A stretch of 64,000 bases of DNA from contig NZ_CAFK01000315.1 in the NCBI RefSeq assembly GCF_000239815.1, forward strand, positions 1 to 64,000. The letters are read 5' to 3'. The stretch is from Bradyrhizobium sp. STM 3843. GTDB lineage: Bacteria > Pseudomonadota > Alphaproteobacteria > Rhizobiales > Xanthobacteraceae. Positions 53,113-61,411 of the stretch are shown piece after piece. A model generated the notes under the pieces. The model made no database searches. It was given only the letters and a program-made list of their open reading frames with translations, and was not told the DNA's origin. The stretch's first letter is position 1; the number at the start of each line of letters is the position of its first letter. A program made the translations under genes and the position numbers.

Positions 53113-53724
53113 TCAGCCTCCCGCGACGACGAGCCGCGTCGTGCGCGGGATCGCAACCATACTGTCGTCATGAACCAGCACGACATCGATGCCGCGCGGA
53201 AACAGCTCTTCGTTGATCGCAAGCCGATCAAACAGATCATCCGGCGCAATCGCAGTACACAGCGTTGCCGCGCCGTCAATACCAGGGCCGCGCAGCTCGT
53301 AAGCGCGTCCTTCGCCCAGGCTGGCAACCTGCAGGATCAGCGTCGTCGAACGATCGGGATATTCGCCGCTGCCGAGCGCAAACGATTCCAGATCTGGCAA
53401 CAAGCCGCCGTCTCGGATCAGCGCAAAGCTCGCTCTTACCGTCTCGGCCACGACCGGCGCGCCGGTGTGGAATTTGAGCCATGTCGCAACGTCAGGCCCA
53501 GTCGCCAACGCCGGATCGAGCCAGACAGGCGTGTCGTGATCGAACAAGGTCAGCGCAAGCGCTGCCGCGGCGCGCGTCAGGCCGGACGGCACACCGACAG
53601 TGGCAGCGACACGCTGAATGGTGCCGGGCCGCGCCATCGCCTCCATGACGGCGCGGAAGGTCGATTGCGCCGAGAGCACCGCATCGGGAAAACCCGCCAG
53701 GAGATCCGAGATCATCGCCTCCAT
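53113..53724 (-). CDS. phnH: C-P lyase complex subunit
   Basis: The 203-residue protein is PhnH, a core subunit of the C-P lyase complex. Features are the start DLLAGFPDAVLSAQSTFRAV, MEAMARPG, and VLVHDDSMVAIPRTTRLV at the end. It abuts phnG exactly (stop next to start). It has no catalytic residues of its own known in the complex. Confidence 0.9.
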   Translation of the reverse strand: MEAMISDLLAGFPDAVLSAQSTFRAVMEAMARPGTIQRVAATVGVPSGLTRAAAALALTLFDHDTPVWLDPALATGPDVATWLKFHTGAPVVAETVRASFALIRDGGLLPDLESFALGSGEYPDRSTTLILQVASLGEGRAYELRGPGIDGAATLCTAIAPDDLFDRLAINEELFPRGIDVVLVHDDSMVAIPRTTRLVVAGG

Positions 53725-54183
53725 TCAGCCCTCCCCGCGCACCATGGTGTAGAACTCCACCTTCGTTGCCGCCGCTTCGCGCGCCTTCTGCTCACGCGAC
53801 GCCAGCATGCGTTGGCGCAACGGGAACACGACCTGCATCTCGACCGCATCGCCATGACTGTCGGCCTGGATCAGCGCGTCACACAGCGCGATCAGCCGCG
53901 CCTTCTCGCTGTCGCGCCCCAGCACGTAACCGAAACCGACCTCGCCGCTGGCCAAGCGCACCGCCGCCCGCGACACCGTCGCCTCGCCGAGATTGAACGG
54001 CGCCCCATCGCCGCCGATCCGACCGCGGACCATCACCAGCCCGTTCTCGGGCGCGCGCAGCTCCTCGTGCGCCGGCAGCGCCATCGGCTGCAGTCGCGCG
54101 GCGATATCGACCGCCGGCGCATGCGCCAGGACACTCATCGCGGCCTTGCGCCTGTCCTTTATCGCCTCTGCCTTCATCGCCAT
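53725..54183 (-). CDS. phnG: C-P lyase complex subunit
   Basis: The 152-residue protein is PhnG, the first structural gene of the operon. It has the conserved ENGLVMVRGRIGGDGAPFNL and GEATVSRAAVRLASGEVGFG segments. It stabilises the PhnGHIJ core. Translation from 54183 uses a weak GGAAA; ATG 54177 is an alternative. Upstream lies a perfect palindrome and a Pho-box-like repeat. Confidence 0.9.
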   Translation of the reverse strand: MAMKAEAIKDRRKAAMSVLAHAPAVDIAARLQPMALPAHEELRAPENGLVMVRGRIGGDGAPFNLGEATVSRAAVRLASGEVGFGYVLGRDSEKARLIALCDALIQADSHGDAVEMQVVFPLRQRMLASREQKAREAAATKVEFYTMVRGEG

Positions 54184-54203
54184 TTTCCGATCTTGCCGGC
54201 CTC

Positions 54204-54229
54204 AAGTTGTCTATGATACTAGACAACTT
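54204..54229. promoter_or_regulatory. Palindromic operator, likely PhnF site
   Basis: AAGTTGTCTA and TAGACAACTT form perfect ten-base arms around TGATAC. The site is 21-46 bases upstream of phnG and 69-94 bases upstream of phnF. Palindromes with this GTCTA core suit a GntR-family repressor, and PhnF is the only candidate beside it. Confidence 0.7.
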
Positions 54230-54242
54230 GATAAGCCCGCGC

Positions 54243-54262
54243 AATGACGGTTTGATGACATG
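54243..54262 (-). promoter_or_regulatory. Pho-box-like repeat upstream of phnG
   Basis: On the minus strand the two half-sites TGTCAT and CGTCAT repeat at an 11-base interval, as in PhoB binding sites of the form CTGTCAT-N5-CTGTCAT. It lies about 60-80 bases upstream of the phnG start, a normal distance for phosphate-starvation activation. Confidence 0.6.
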
Positions 54263-54297
54263 GGCGTGATTTTCACCACCTCCGACGAGACGCGGCG

Positions 54298-55026
54298 ATG
54301 AGCATGCAGGATGCAGTTTCTGGAGTGGCCCTGTGGCGTCAGGTCGCCGATGGAATCGAACGCGACATCGCCGAAGGCCGCTTTGCGGCCGGCGCGCGGC
54401 TGCCGGGCGAAACCGAAATTGCCGAGATCTATCGTGTGAACCGCCATACCGTGCGGCGGGCGCTGGCAGCGCTGGCCGAACGCGGGCTGGTGCGTGCCGC
54501 GCGCGGCAGCGGCACTTATGTCGAAACGCCGCGCCTCGCTTACCCGCTCAGTTCGCGGACGCGGTTTTCCGAGATCGTCGGCGCTGAGGGCCGCGAGCCG
54601 CGCGGCCAGCTGATTGCGGAATCGCAGGAGCCCGCGTCACGGGACCTTGCGCGAGAGCTCGGACTGAAGACCGGCGCCCCTCTGGTGCGAATCGAGGGGC
54701 TGCGTTTCGCCGACAAGATCCCGATTTGCGTCAGCACGTCCTGGCTGTCGGCGGAGCGGTTTCCGGATGCGGGCCGCATCTTTGCCTCGACCCGCTCGAT
54801 GACTGCGCTGCTCGCGCATTATGGCATCCGCGATTATCGTCGCGGCGCGACCAGGATCACCGCCGCCATTGCTGAGGCCACGGACGCCGCGCGGCTCGAC
54901 CTGGCACTGGGACGGCCGGTGCTGGTCGTCGATAGCACTGACGTCGATGCCGACGGCAAGCCGCTCGTCACCAAGCGCTCGCGCTTCGCCGCCGAGCGCG
55001 TGACGTTCGAGATCGCAGGCTCATAG
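54298..55026 (+). CDS. phnF: GntR-family regulator of phosphonate genes
   Basis: The 242-residue protein has an N-terminal winged helix (residues 10-80, with GETEIAEIYRVNRHTVRRAL) and a C-terminal UTRA effector-binding domain (about 95-240). PhnF proteins of this class repress phosphonate genes. It diverges from phnG across the palindrome and the Pho-box-like repeat and converges on phnE2 by one base. The effector may be a phosphonate or C-P lyase intermediate; not visible from sequence. Confidence 0.85.
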   Translation: MSMQDAVSGVALWRQVADGIERDIAEGRFAAGARLPGETEIAEIYRVNRHTVRRALAALAERGLVRAARGSGTYVETPRLAYPLSSRTRFSEIVGAEGREPRGQLIAESQEPASRDLARELGLKTGAPLVRIEGLRFADKIPICVSTSWLSAERFPDAGRIFASTRSMTALLAHYGIRDYRRGATRITAAIAEATDAARLDLALGRPVLVVDSTDVDADGKPLVTKRSRFAAERVTFEIAGS

Positions 55027-55027
55027 G

Positions 55028-55876
55028 CTACGCGATGGCGCGGCGGCCGATGATGGCAAAGCGCAGCTTGCCGGAGATCCAGTCGATCGCCGCAACCGCC
55101 ACCAGGATCATCAGGATCAGGAACGACACGGTCTGCCATTCCAGCACGCGGATCTGCTCCGCAAGCTGCAGGCCGATGCCGCCAGCGCCGACGATGCCGA
55201 TGATTGTCGCCGAGCGGGTGTTGGACTCGATGAAATAGAGCACCTGCCCCGCGATCACGGGCAGAACCTGCGGAATCAGGCCGAAGCGGACTTCGTGCAA
55301 CCTGCTGCCGCCAGCGGCGCGAATGCCTTCCACCTGCTTCCGGTCCGCGGCTTCGATCGCCTCCGAGAACAGCTTGCCGAGCGCGCCGAAGTCGGAGATC
55401 GCGATGGCCAGCACGCCGGCAAACGGGCCGAGCCCGACCACATTGATCCAGACCAGTGCCCAGATCAGCTGGTCGACGCCGCGGATGGTGTCGAATATCC
55501 GCCGCACCGGAAAACGGAAGATCGCGGACGGCACGACGTTGCGTGCGGCAAGCAGGCTGATGGGCAGCGCTGCAAGTGCCGCGAGCGTCGTCCCCAGCAG
55601 GGCGATCGAGAGCGTCTCGCCCAGCGCCTTGAGATAAAGCGGTAGCGATGAACCGGGATCCGGCGGCAGCATCATCCGTGCGATCCAGCCGAGCTGGCTG
55701 AGTCCCGAGAGCATCCGGCTGGGGGAAAATTCCAGATCGACCAGACCGAACCCGAAGATCGCAAGCGCGAGCACCAGCATCAGCGGCGTCGCGAGGCGCG
55801 CGGCCATCGGCCGGTCAAAGACGTGAGGATAGCGGCCGCGCAGCTGCTGTGGATCCGGCCGTTCCAGCTGGCTCAT
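55028..55876 (-). CDS. phnE2: Phosphonate ABC transporter permease 2
   Basis: The 282-residue inner-membrane protein has about six helices and the ABC-permease EAA-like segment VEGIRAAGGSRLHEVRFGLIP. It is a second PhnE-type permease, paralogous to the adjacent phnE1 product (both carry the SDFGALGKLFSEAIE or HSTGALGKLFSEVVE segment). With PhnE1 it would form a heterodimer. Its start overlaps the phnE1 stop (ATGA). Confidence 0.88.
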   Translation of the reverse strand: MSQLERPDPQQLRGRYPHVFDRPMAARLATPLMLVLALAIFGFGLVDLEFSPSRMLSGLSQLGWIARMMLPPDPGSSLPLYLKALGETLSIALLGTTLAALAALPISLLAARNVVPSAIFRFPVRRIFDTIRGVDQLIWALVWINVVGLGPFAGVLAIAISDFGALGKLFSEAIEAADRKQVEGIRAAGGSRLHEVRFGLIPQVLPVIAGQVLYFIESNTRSATIIGIVGAGGIGLQLAEQIRVLEWQTVSFLILMILVAVAAIDWISGKLRFAIIGRRAIA

Positions 55877-56757
55877 GTGCGCGCCTCTGCGCCAAACAGC
55901 CTCGCGCGCAGCCAACCGGTGCTGATATCGATCAAGAAAACCGTGACCACGATCATCACCAGGATCGCACTGACATCGGAATAATAGAACTTGCGGATTG
56001 CCACCACGAGCTCCTGCCCGATGCCGCCGGCGCCGACGAAACCCATCACCGAGGCTTCGCGGACGTTGATCTCGAAGCGCAACAGCGTGTAGCTGACGAA
56101 GCCGGCGATGACCTGCGGCAAGACCGCAAACCGCATGGAAGAAAGCCAGCTCGCCCCGGTCGAACGGATGCCTTCGACCGGCTTCATGTCGGCATTCTCA
56201 ACCACTTCCGAGAACAGCTTGCCAAGCGCGCCAGTCGAATGAACTGCGATCGCGAGCACGCCGGCCATTGGCCCGAGGCCGAACGCGATGACGAAGATCA
56301 GCGCGAACACGATACCCGGAACGGTTCGGGCGAACTCCAAAAGACGTCGGACTAAAAAGCGCGGCCAGGGAGCTGGTGAGGTGTTTTCAGCAGCCAGAAA
56401 GTTGAGGCAGAACGCAAACACCATCCCGGTCAAGGTGCCGACATAGCTGATCAGGAGCGTCTCGCCGAGCAGCTTGAGCCACTTTTTCGAGCCCCAGAAC
56501 CACTCTGGAATATTGGTCCAGACCCGGCTGCCGTCATCGAGCTTCAGGATACGATCGAAATAGCTGACGAAATTGCCGAAATAGGTAAAGAAGGTCCGGA
56601 AGTTCACTTCGGCGCCGATGCCGGCCAGCACAAGCAGCGCAATGAAGAGGATGGTTGCGACGTAGAACCGAAGCCGCTTGCGCGCGATAGCGCCGCGATA
56701 CTCCGCGTTGAGCGCGTCCAGTTGCTGGCTGGGAAGAATGGAGACAGCGGATGTCAT
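55873..56757 (-). CDS. phnE1: Phosphonate ABC transporter permease 1
   Basis: The 294-residue inner-membrane protein has about six helices and an EAA-like loop VEGIRSTGASWLSSMRFAVLP. It imports phosphonates with PhnC and PhnD. ATG 56757 is chosen because the upstream extension overlaps the phnD-phnE1 hairpin and is non-family. It is followed directly by phnE2. Confidence 0.87.
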   Translation of the reverse strand: MTSAVSILPSQQLDALNAEYRGAIARKRLRFYVATILFIALLVLAGIGAEVNFRTFFTYFGNFVSYFDRILKLDDGSRVWTNIPEWFWGSKKWLKLLGETLLISYVGTLTGMVFAFCLNFLAAENTSPAPWPRFLVRRLLEFARTVPGIVFALIFVIAFGLGPMAGVLAIAVHSTGALGKLFSEVVENADMKPVEGIRSTGASWLSSMRFAVLPQVIAGFVSYTLLRFEINVREASVMGFVGAGGIGQELVVAIRKFYYSDVSAILVMIVVTVFLIDISTGWLRARLFGAEART

Positions 56758-56786
56758 TGCGGGCCCGCGCGGCAGCAAAGGGAAAA

Positions 56787-56809
56787 GGCCGGGTCCGATC
56801 GACCCGGCC
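56787..56809. terminator. Hairpin between phnD and phnE1
   Basis: GGCCGGGTC and GACCCGGCC form a nine-base-pair stem with a short loop just after the phnD stop. It has no T-run, so it is more likely an mRNA-stabilising or attenuating structure than a full terminator. Confidence 0.5.
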
Positions 56810-56828
56810 CTGGAACGCCTATGACCCG

Positions 56829-57758
56829 TCAGGACGCCTTCTTGCGCAGGCTGTCGACGAATTTGATCAGCTCGATCGTCTTGTTGTAGTCCTCGTTCGC
56901 GATCGGCTCCCAAGGACGGTTCTTGCCGTCGGACAGCTTCTTGAAGGCTTCCGGATCCTTCTGCGCGGCATCCAGGAACGCCTGCTTGATCGCAGCCTTC
57001 ATGTCATCCGGCAGGTCGGACAGATAAGCGTAAGGCGAGTTGATAATCATGTCCGACTTGACGATGATGCGGAAGTCATCCTTCGTCATCGGCTTGCCGT
57101 CCGCCGTCTTCACCATGTTCTTGGTGAGCATACGGGTCAGGTTGGAATCGTCCTCGCTGTTCCACCAATTCGCGGCGACGTCGACCGTGCCCTGGGCCAG
57201 CGCGAGCACTGCGTTCTCGTGGCTGCCGGTGAAGACGACCTTGGAGAAATAGGTCTCGGGATCGATGCCGAGCTGGTTCAGCTTGAACCGCGGCATGTTG
57301 TTGCCGGACGTCGAATTCGGATCGACGAGACCGAGGTTCTTGCCCTTGAGGTCCTCGACCTTGTGATAGGGGCTGTTCGCCAGCACATAGAATACCGAGT
57401 AATAGCCCTTCGAACCGTCGGAATTAACGTCGATCACGAAGGCATCGGTCTTGACACCGGTGAGACGGGCACGAGCAAACGACGCGGGGCCATAATAGCC
57501 GATATGGATGTTGCCGGCGCGCTGGCCCTCGATCACCGCAGCGTAGTCGTTGGCGACCCGGAGCGTCACCTTGATGCCGAGCTCCTTGGAGAGATAGTTG
57601 ACGAACGGCGTATAGCGCTCGACGACGCCGGAACCGTTCTCGGAGGGGATCGCCGCGAACGTGATTTCGGGATATTTCGCACGCCAATCTTCCGCGGAAG
57701 CGGACGCAGTGAATGCGATGGACGCCATGCCGGCCAGAACGACTCGACGGTTGATCAT
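56829..57758 (-). CDS. phnD: Phosphonate-binding periplasmic protein
   Basis: The 309-residue protein has a signal peptide (residues 1-22) and the periplasmic binding fold of PhnD. Features are EITFAAIPSENGSGVVERYT near residue 31, IHIGYYGPASFARARL, and DVAANWWNSEDDSNLTRML. It captures phosphonates for the PhnCE transporter. GAGGATAA precedes the ATG. It is bracketed by two intergenic hairpins. Confidence 0.92.
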   Translation of the reverse strand: MINRRVVLAGMASIAFTASASAEDWRAKYPEITFAAIPSENGSGVVERYTPFVNYLSKELGIKVTLRVANDYAAVIEGQRAGNIHIGYYGPASFARARLTGVKTDAFVIDVNSDGSKGYYSVFYVLANSPYHKVEDLKGKNLGLVDPNSTSGNNMPRFKLNQLGIDPETYFSKVVFTGSHENAVLALAQGTVDVAANWWNSEDDSNLTRMLTKNMVKTADGKPMTKDDFRIIVKSDMIINSPYAYLSDLPDDMKAAIKQAFLDAAQKDPEAFKKLSDGKNRPWEPIANEDYNKTIELIKFVDSLRKKAS

Positions 57759-57797
57759 GATTTATCCTCTGGGATCAGGTGGGACTCGATTTTTCCT

Positions 57798-57828
57798 AAA
57801 ATGGCCGCTCGTCATGAGCGGCCATTTT
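57798..57828. terminator. Hairpin between phnC and phnD
   Basis: AAAATGGCCGCTC and GAGCGGCCATTTT form a 13-base perfect stem around GTCAT. The T-run on the right arm makes it a possible terminator on either strand, but it stands inside an operon, so partial attenuation or mRNA protection is more likely. Confidence 0.55.
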
Positions 57829-57842
57829 GGAAACACGGACAA

Positions 57843-58652
57843 TCAGGCCACGGCCGCTTGGCCGAGGGTCGGAACGGTTTCGGCTGGCGAAGGAAGCGTC
57901 GCATCCATCACTTCGTCCGCTTCAAGGTCGTAAAGCTCGCGAGCGATCTGAGGCGTCAGCGCCGCCGGCACATCGTCGAAGACGACGCGGCCGGTGGCCA
58001 TGCCGATCAGGCGATCGCAATAGCCGCGCGCCAGATCGAGCGAATGCAGGTTGCAGATCACCGTGATGCCGAAATGCTTGTTGATGCGTAGAAGCGCATC
58101 CATCACGATCTTGGTATTGCGCGGATCGAGCGAGGCGATTGGCTCGTCGGCGAGAATGAGCTCGGGCTCCTGCACTAGGGCGCGCGCGATGGCAACGCGC
58201 TGCTGCTGACCGCCGGAGAGCTGGTCAGCGCGCTGAGCCGCCAGCGCGGCCATATCGAACTGCTCGAGCGCCGAGAGGGCGACCGCAACGTCCTGCCCTG
58301 GCCAGAGCTGCGCCAGCGAGCGCCAGGATGGGATATGCGCCAGCCGTCCCATCAGAACATTGGTCAGAACATCGAGGCGGCCGACCAGGTTGAATTGCTG
58401 AAAGATCATCGCCGAGCGGGCGCGCCATTGCCGCAACTCACGACCACGCAGCGCGGTGACATCGACATCCTTGAACAGGATCCGACCGCCACTGACGGGG
58501 CTCAGCCGATTGATCGACCGCAAGAGAGTTGATTTACCGGCGCCGGAGCGCCCGATGACGCCGACGAAGCTGCCCGGCATGATGGAGAAGGATGCATTGT
58601 CAACTGCGGCTTTCGCGCCGAAACGGCACGTCAGACCATCTACCACCAGCAT
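57843..58652 (-). CDS. phnC: Phosphonate ABC transporter ATP-binding protein
   Basis: The 269-residue protein is an ABC ATPase with Walker [10 protein letters not shown], signature LSGGQQQR, Walker [13 protein letters not shown] and the [18 protein letters not shown] region typical of PhnC. It powers phosphonate import with PhnE1/E2. GGAGAACCC precedes the ATG. It is the first gene of the transporter operon, divergent from the hexapeptide transferase gene. Confidence 0.9.
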   Translation of the reverse strand: MLVVDGLTCRFGAKAAVDNASFSIMPGSFVGVIGRSGAGKSTLLRSINRLSPVSGGRILFKDVDVTALRGRELRQWRARSAMIFQQFNLVGRLDVLTNVLMGRLAHIPSWRSLAQLWPGQDVAVALSALEQFDMAALAAQRADQLSGGQQQRVAIARALVQEPELILADEPIASLDPRNTKIVMDALLRINKHFGITVICNLHSLDLARGYCDRLIGMATGRVVFDDVPAALTPQIARELYDLEADEVMDATLPSPAETVPTLGQAAVA

Positions 58653-58700
58653 TGGGTTCTCCGGACCGGTTCGCTTCCGGACTCCGCTAGCGCCGAGATT

Positions 58701-58718
58701 CTACAGTTATGTGACAGT
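58701..58718 (-). promoter_or_regulatory. Pho box upstream of phnC
   Basis: On the minus strand CTGTCACATAACTGTAGA closely follows the PhoB box pattern (two CTGTCA-like halves with 11-base spacing). It lies 49-66 bases upstream of phnC. Phosphate-starvation activation is inferred. Confidence 0.6.
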
Positions 58719-58758
58719 CCCACTGCGTCGCAGGACGATCCACACGCCGCGTGCACAC

Positions 58759-58791
58759 GTCACGGACTTGTCACCTCACCGTCATCACCGT
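58759..58791 (+). promoter_or_regulatory. Triple Pho-box-like repeat upstream of the transferase gene
   Basis: Three 11-base units start GTCACGG, GTCACCT and GTCATCA at 58759, 58770 and 58781, which gives tandem PhoB half-sites. They end 48 bases before the start codon at 58839, so the divergent unit (transferase, PhnM paralogue, DUF1045) should also respond to phosphate. Confidence 0.6.
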
Positions 58792-58838
58792 GATGGAAGA
58801 CGGGATTCGCAGCAGGTAAAGAGGTAATAGAGATCGAG

Positions 58839-59504
58839 ATGGCCGGCAAAACGCTTGGGACAGCCCCTACCATCGATTCCAGCGCCAGCGTTCAGGGCTC
58901 GACGCTTGGCGCTTATTGCGAAGTCGGCGCACGCACGATGCTGCTCGACGTCACCATGGGCGACTACTCCTACGTGGTGAACGACGCCCAGATCACCTAT
59001 ACGAGCATCGGCAAATTCTGCTCGATCGCGGCGATGACGCGGATCAATCCCGGCAACCATCCGATGCATCGGGCGACGCAAGCCCACTTCACCTATCGCG
59101 CCAGCGCCTATTTTCCTGGCGAAAGCGACGACGCCGAGTTCTTTGCCTGGCGCAAGCAACATCACGTGAAGATCGGTCACGATGTCTGGATCGGCCATGG
59201 CGCGATCGTGCTGCCCGGCCGCAGCATCGGGACTGGCGCGGTGGTTGCGGCCGGAGCCATCGTCACCAAGGACGTGCCGGCCTATACGATCGTCGCCGGC
59301 AATCCCGCCCGCCCAATCAAACGTCGCTTTCCGGAAGAGATCGCCGAACGGCTTGTCCGGCTGGCGTGGTGGGATTGGGATCACGAGGCGCTGCGCGCGG
59401 CATTGCCGGACTTCCGGCAGTTGGCGATCGGTGATTTTCTGAGCAAATATGAGTCAGCACTCGACGTCAGTGACCGGGTGCGGCAAAGTGCCTCTCATGA
59501 CTGA
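58839..59504 (+). CDS. Hexapeptide-repeat transferase of phosphonate clusters
   Basis: The 221-residue protein has the left-handed beta-helix pattern of hexapeptide acyltransferases ([52 protein letters not shown]) with a conserved [14 protein letters not shown] segment. It matches the transferase family found beside C-P lyase genes. An acetyl-CoA-dependent detoxification or amino-phosphonate acylation is plausible. The next gene's start overlaps its stop region. Confidence 0.75.
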   Translation: MAGKTLGTAPTIDSSASVQGSTLGAYCEVGARTMLLDVTMGDYSYVVNDAQITYTSIGKFCSIAAMTRINPGNHPMHRATQAHFTYRASAYFPGESDDAEFFAWRKQHHVKIGHDVWIGHGAIVLPGRSIGTGAVVAAGAIVTKDVPAYTIVAGNPARPIKRRFPEEIAERLVRLAWWDWDHEALRAALPDFRQLAIGDFLSKYESALDVSDRVRQSASHD

Positions 59505-60684
59505 TTTCATTGTCTCAGGTGGCCGGGCACTGCTCGGCGACGAATTCGTCGAAACATCCCTCTTCATTGCCCAAGGTAAGGTTGCCGGAATCGGCACAAT
59601 CCGCCGCGGGTCTGACCTCGAACTCGACGCGCGCGAGCTTCTCGTTCTTCCCGGCATCGTCGATCTGCATGGCGACGCGTTCGAGCGCCAGATGGAGCCG
59701 CGTCCCGGCGTCGGCTTCCCGGTCGACGTGGCGCTGATCGACAGCGACCGCCAGGCGATCGCGAACGGCATCACCACAGTGTTTCACGCGACGACCTGGT
59801 CGTGGGAGCCCGGCCTGCGCAGCGGCGACAATGCACGCCGCCTACTCGAAGCGATCGAAGCCTTGCGGCCGCGGCTTGCAGCCGACACGCGTTTCCATCT
59901 CCGTCACGAAACCTACAATCTCGATGCCGAGGCGGAGATCGGACAGTGGCTGGCAGCGGGGCGGATAGACGTCTTCGCCTTCAACGATCACATGGATTCG
60001 ACGCTCGCCTCCCTCGATAAGCCGCAGAAGCGCCAGCGCATGGTCGACCGGACCGGACTATCCGGCGAGGCCTTCGATCGGTTGGTGGCCGAAATCGTCT
60101 CGCGCGCCGATGAGGTGCCGGCGTCGATTGCGCGCCTGGCCACTATCGCTCGCGACGCCGGCGTGCGGATGCTCTCGCATGACGACGATACGCCGGCGAT
60201 GCGCAAGGCCTTCCGCGCGCAGGGCGTGACCATTGCCGAGTTCCCAGTCAATGAGGTGACGGCGCGGGAAGCAGCAGCGGGCGGCGATGCGATCGTCTAT
60301 GGCGCGCCGAATGTCGTCCGCGGCGGCAGCCACACGGGATGGACCAAGGCGAGCGACATGATCGCAAAAGGCCTCTGCTCGGTGCTGGCCTCCGACTATT
60401 ACTATCCGGCGCCGCTGCTCGCCGCCTTTCGCCTCGCCGCCGACGGTGTGCTGCCATTGGCACGTGCATGGGACCTTGTCTCGGGCGGACCAGCACGCGC
60501 GGCGGGCCTGTCCGACCGCGGCACGATTGCCGATGGTCGCCGCGCGGACATCGTCCTGGTCGACGATCGATTGCCTATGCGGCCGCGCATCGTCGCCGTG
60601 ATCTCCAACGGCCGCGTGGTCTACCTGACTGAAGCTGACCGGCTCACAGCGTCACGATACGCTCGCGCGGCGGCCGCGGAGTAA
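59497..60684 (+). CDS. Second PhnM-family amidohydrolase
   Basis: The 395-residue protein is a PhnM paralogue with metal motif [10 protein letters not shown], the LSHDDDTP segment and late [11 protein letters not shown]. It differs from the canonical HTDHLEAH motif of the copy at 48455. Its start overlaps the transferase stop region, indicating translational coupling. It may act on the same ribose triphosphate intermediate or on a related substrate. The name phnM is not given here, to keep it apart from the canonical copy. Confidence 0.8.
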   Translation: MTDFIVSGGRALLGDEFVETSLFIAQGKVAGIGTIRRGSDLELDARELLVLPGIVDLHGDAFERQMEPRPGVGFPVDVALIDSDRQAIANGITTVFHATTWSWEPGLRSGDNARRLLEAIEALRPRLAADTRFHLRHETYNLDAEAEIGQWLAAGRIDVFAFNDHMDSTLASLDKPQKRQRMVDRTGLSGEAFDRLVAEIVSRADEVPASIARLATIARDAGVRMLSHDDDTPAMRKAFRAQGVTIAEFPVNEVTAREAAAGGDAIVYGAPNVVRGGSHTGWTKASDMIAKGLCSVLASDYYYPAPLLAAFRLAADGVLPLARAWDLVSGGPARAAGLSDRGTIADGRRADIVLVDDRLPMRPRIVAVISNGRVVYLTEADRLTASRYARAAAAE

Positions 60685-60694
60685 GTCGACGACA

Positions 60695-61405
60695 ATGGCC
60701 CAATTTCCACGTTATGCGATCTACTATGCGCCGCCCGCAGCGGGCCCGCTCGATGGCTTCGGCAACGCTCTGCTCGGCTATGACGCAAGAAGCGGTCGTG
60801 ACGTGGCATTTGCGGACGGGATTGTGAAAGTCGTCCCCGACTGGCGCGACCTGACCGAAGACGCGCGCAAATATGGCTTCCATGCGACGTTGAAAGCGCC
60901 GTTCGGACTCGCCGTTGGAAAGAGCGAAGCTGACCTGATCGCAGCGTGCGCGGCCTTCGCGGCCCCGCCGCGCACGATCCCGATCATCCGACCGGTGGTG
61001 GCGGCGATCAGCGGCTTTATTGCGGTCGTGCCAGGCGATCGATCTGACGCGCTTCAGGCATTCGCAGCGGATTGCGTCTGCGCCTTCGACACCTTCCGCG
61101 CGCCGATGAGCCCAGAGGATCGCGCGCGCAGACGACCGGAGGCGCTGCCGCCGCGCCAGCTTGAATATCTCGATGCCTGGGGCTACCCGTACGTCATGGA
61201 GGAATTCCGCTTCCACATGACATTGACGTGCCGGCTTGAGGCCGCGCGTCGCGAGCCGATCCTGTCGATGCTGCAGGCACGCTTTGCCGAGATTGGCCTC
61301 GCGCAGCTCGCCGTCGATTCGATCGCCCTGTTCCGTCAATCCGATCCGGCAACGCGCTTCCGCATCATCGGCGCCTGGCCGCTCGCGAGCAGCGCTGCCC
61401 GATAA
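60695..61405 (+). CDS. DUF1045 phosphonate-cluster protein (2H phosphoesterase-like)
   Basis: The 236-residue protein belongs to the DUF1045 family found in phosphonate operons. Two H-x-T motifs, HATL at residue 63 and HMTL at residue 174, are the signature of 2H phosphoesterases, which open cyclic phosphates. It follows the PhnM paralogue by ten bases, in the same unit. No phnP gene is visible in this window, so this protein might hydrolyse the cyclic ribose phosphate instead; this is inference. Confidence 0.78.
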   Translation: MAQFPRYAIYYAPPAAGPLDGFGNALLGYDARSGRDVAFADGIVKVVPDWRDLTEDARKYGFHATLKAPFGLAVGKSEADLIAACAAFAAPPRTIPIIRPVVAAISGFIAVVPGDRSDALQAFAADCVCAFDTFRAPMSPEDRARRRPEALPPRQLEYLDAWGYPYVMEEFRFHMTLTCRLEAARREPILSMLQARFAEIGLAQLAVDSIALFRQSDPATRFRIIGAWPLASSAAR

Positions 61406-61411
61406 CGCGCG

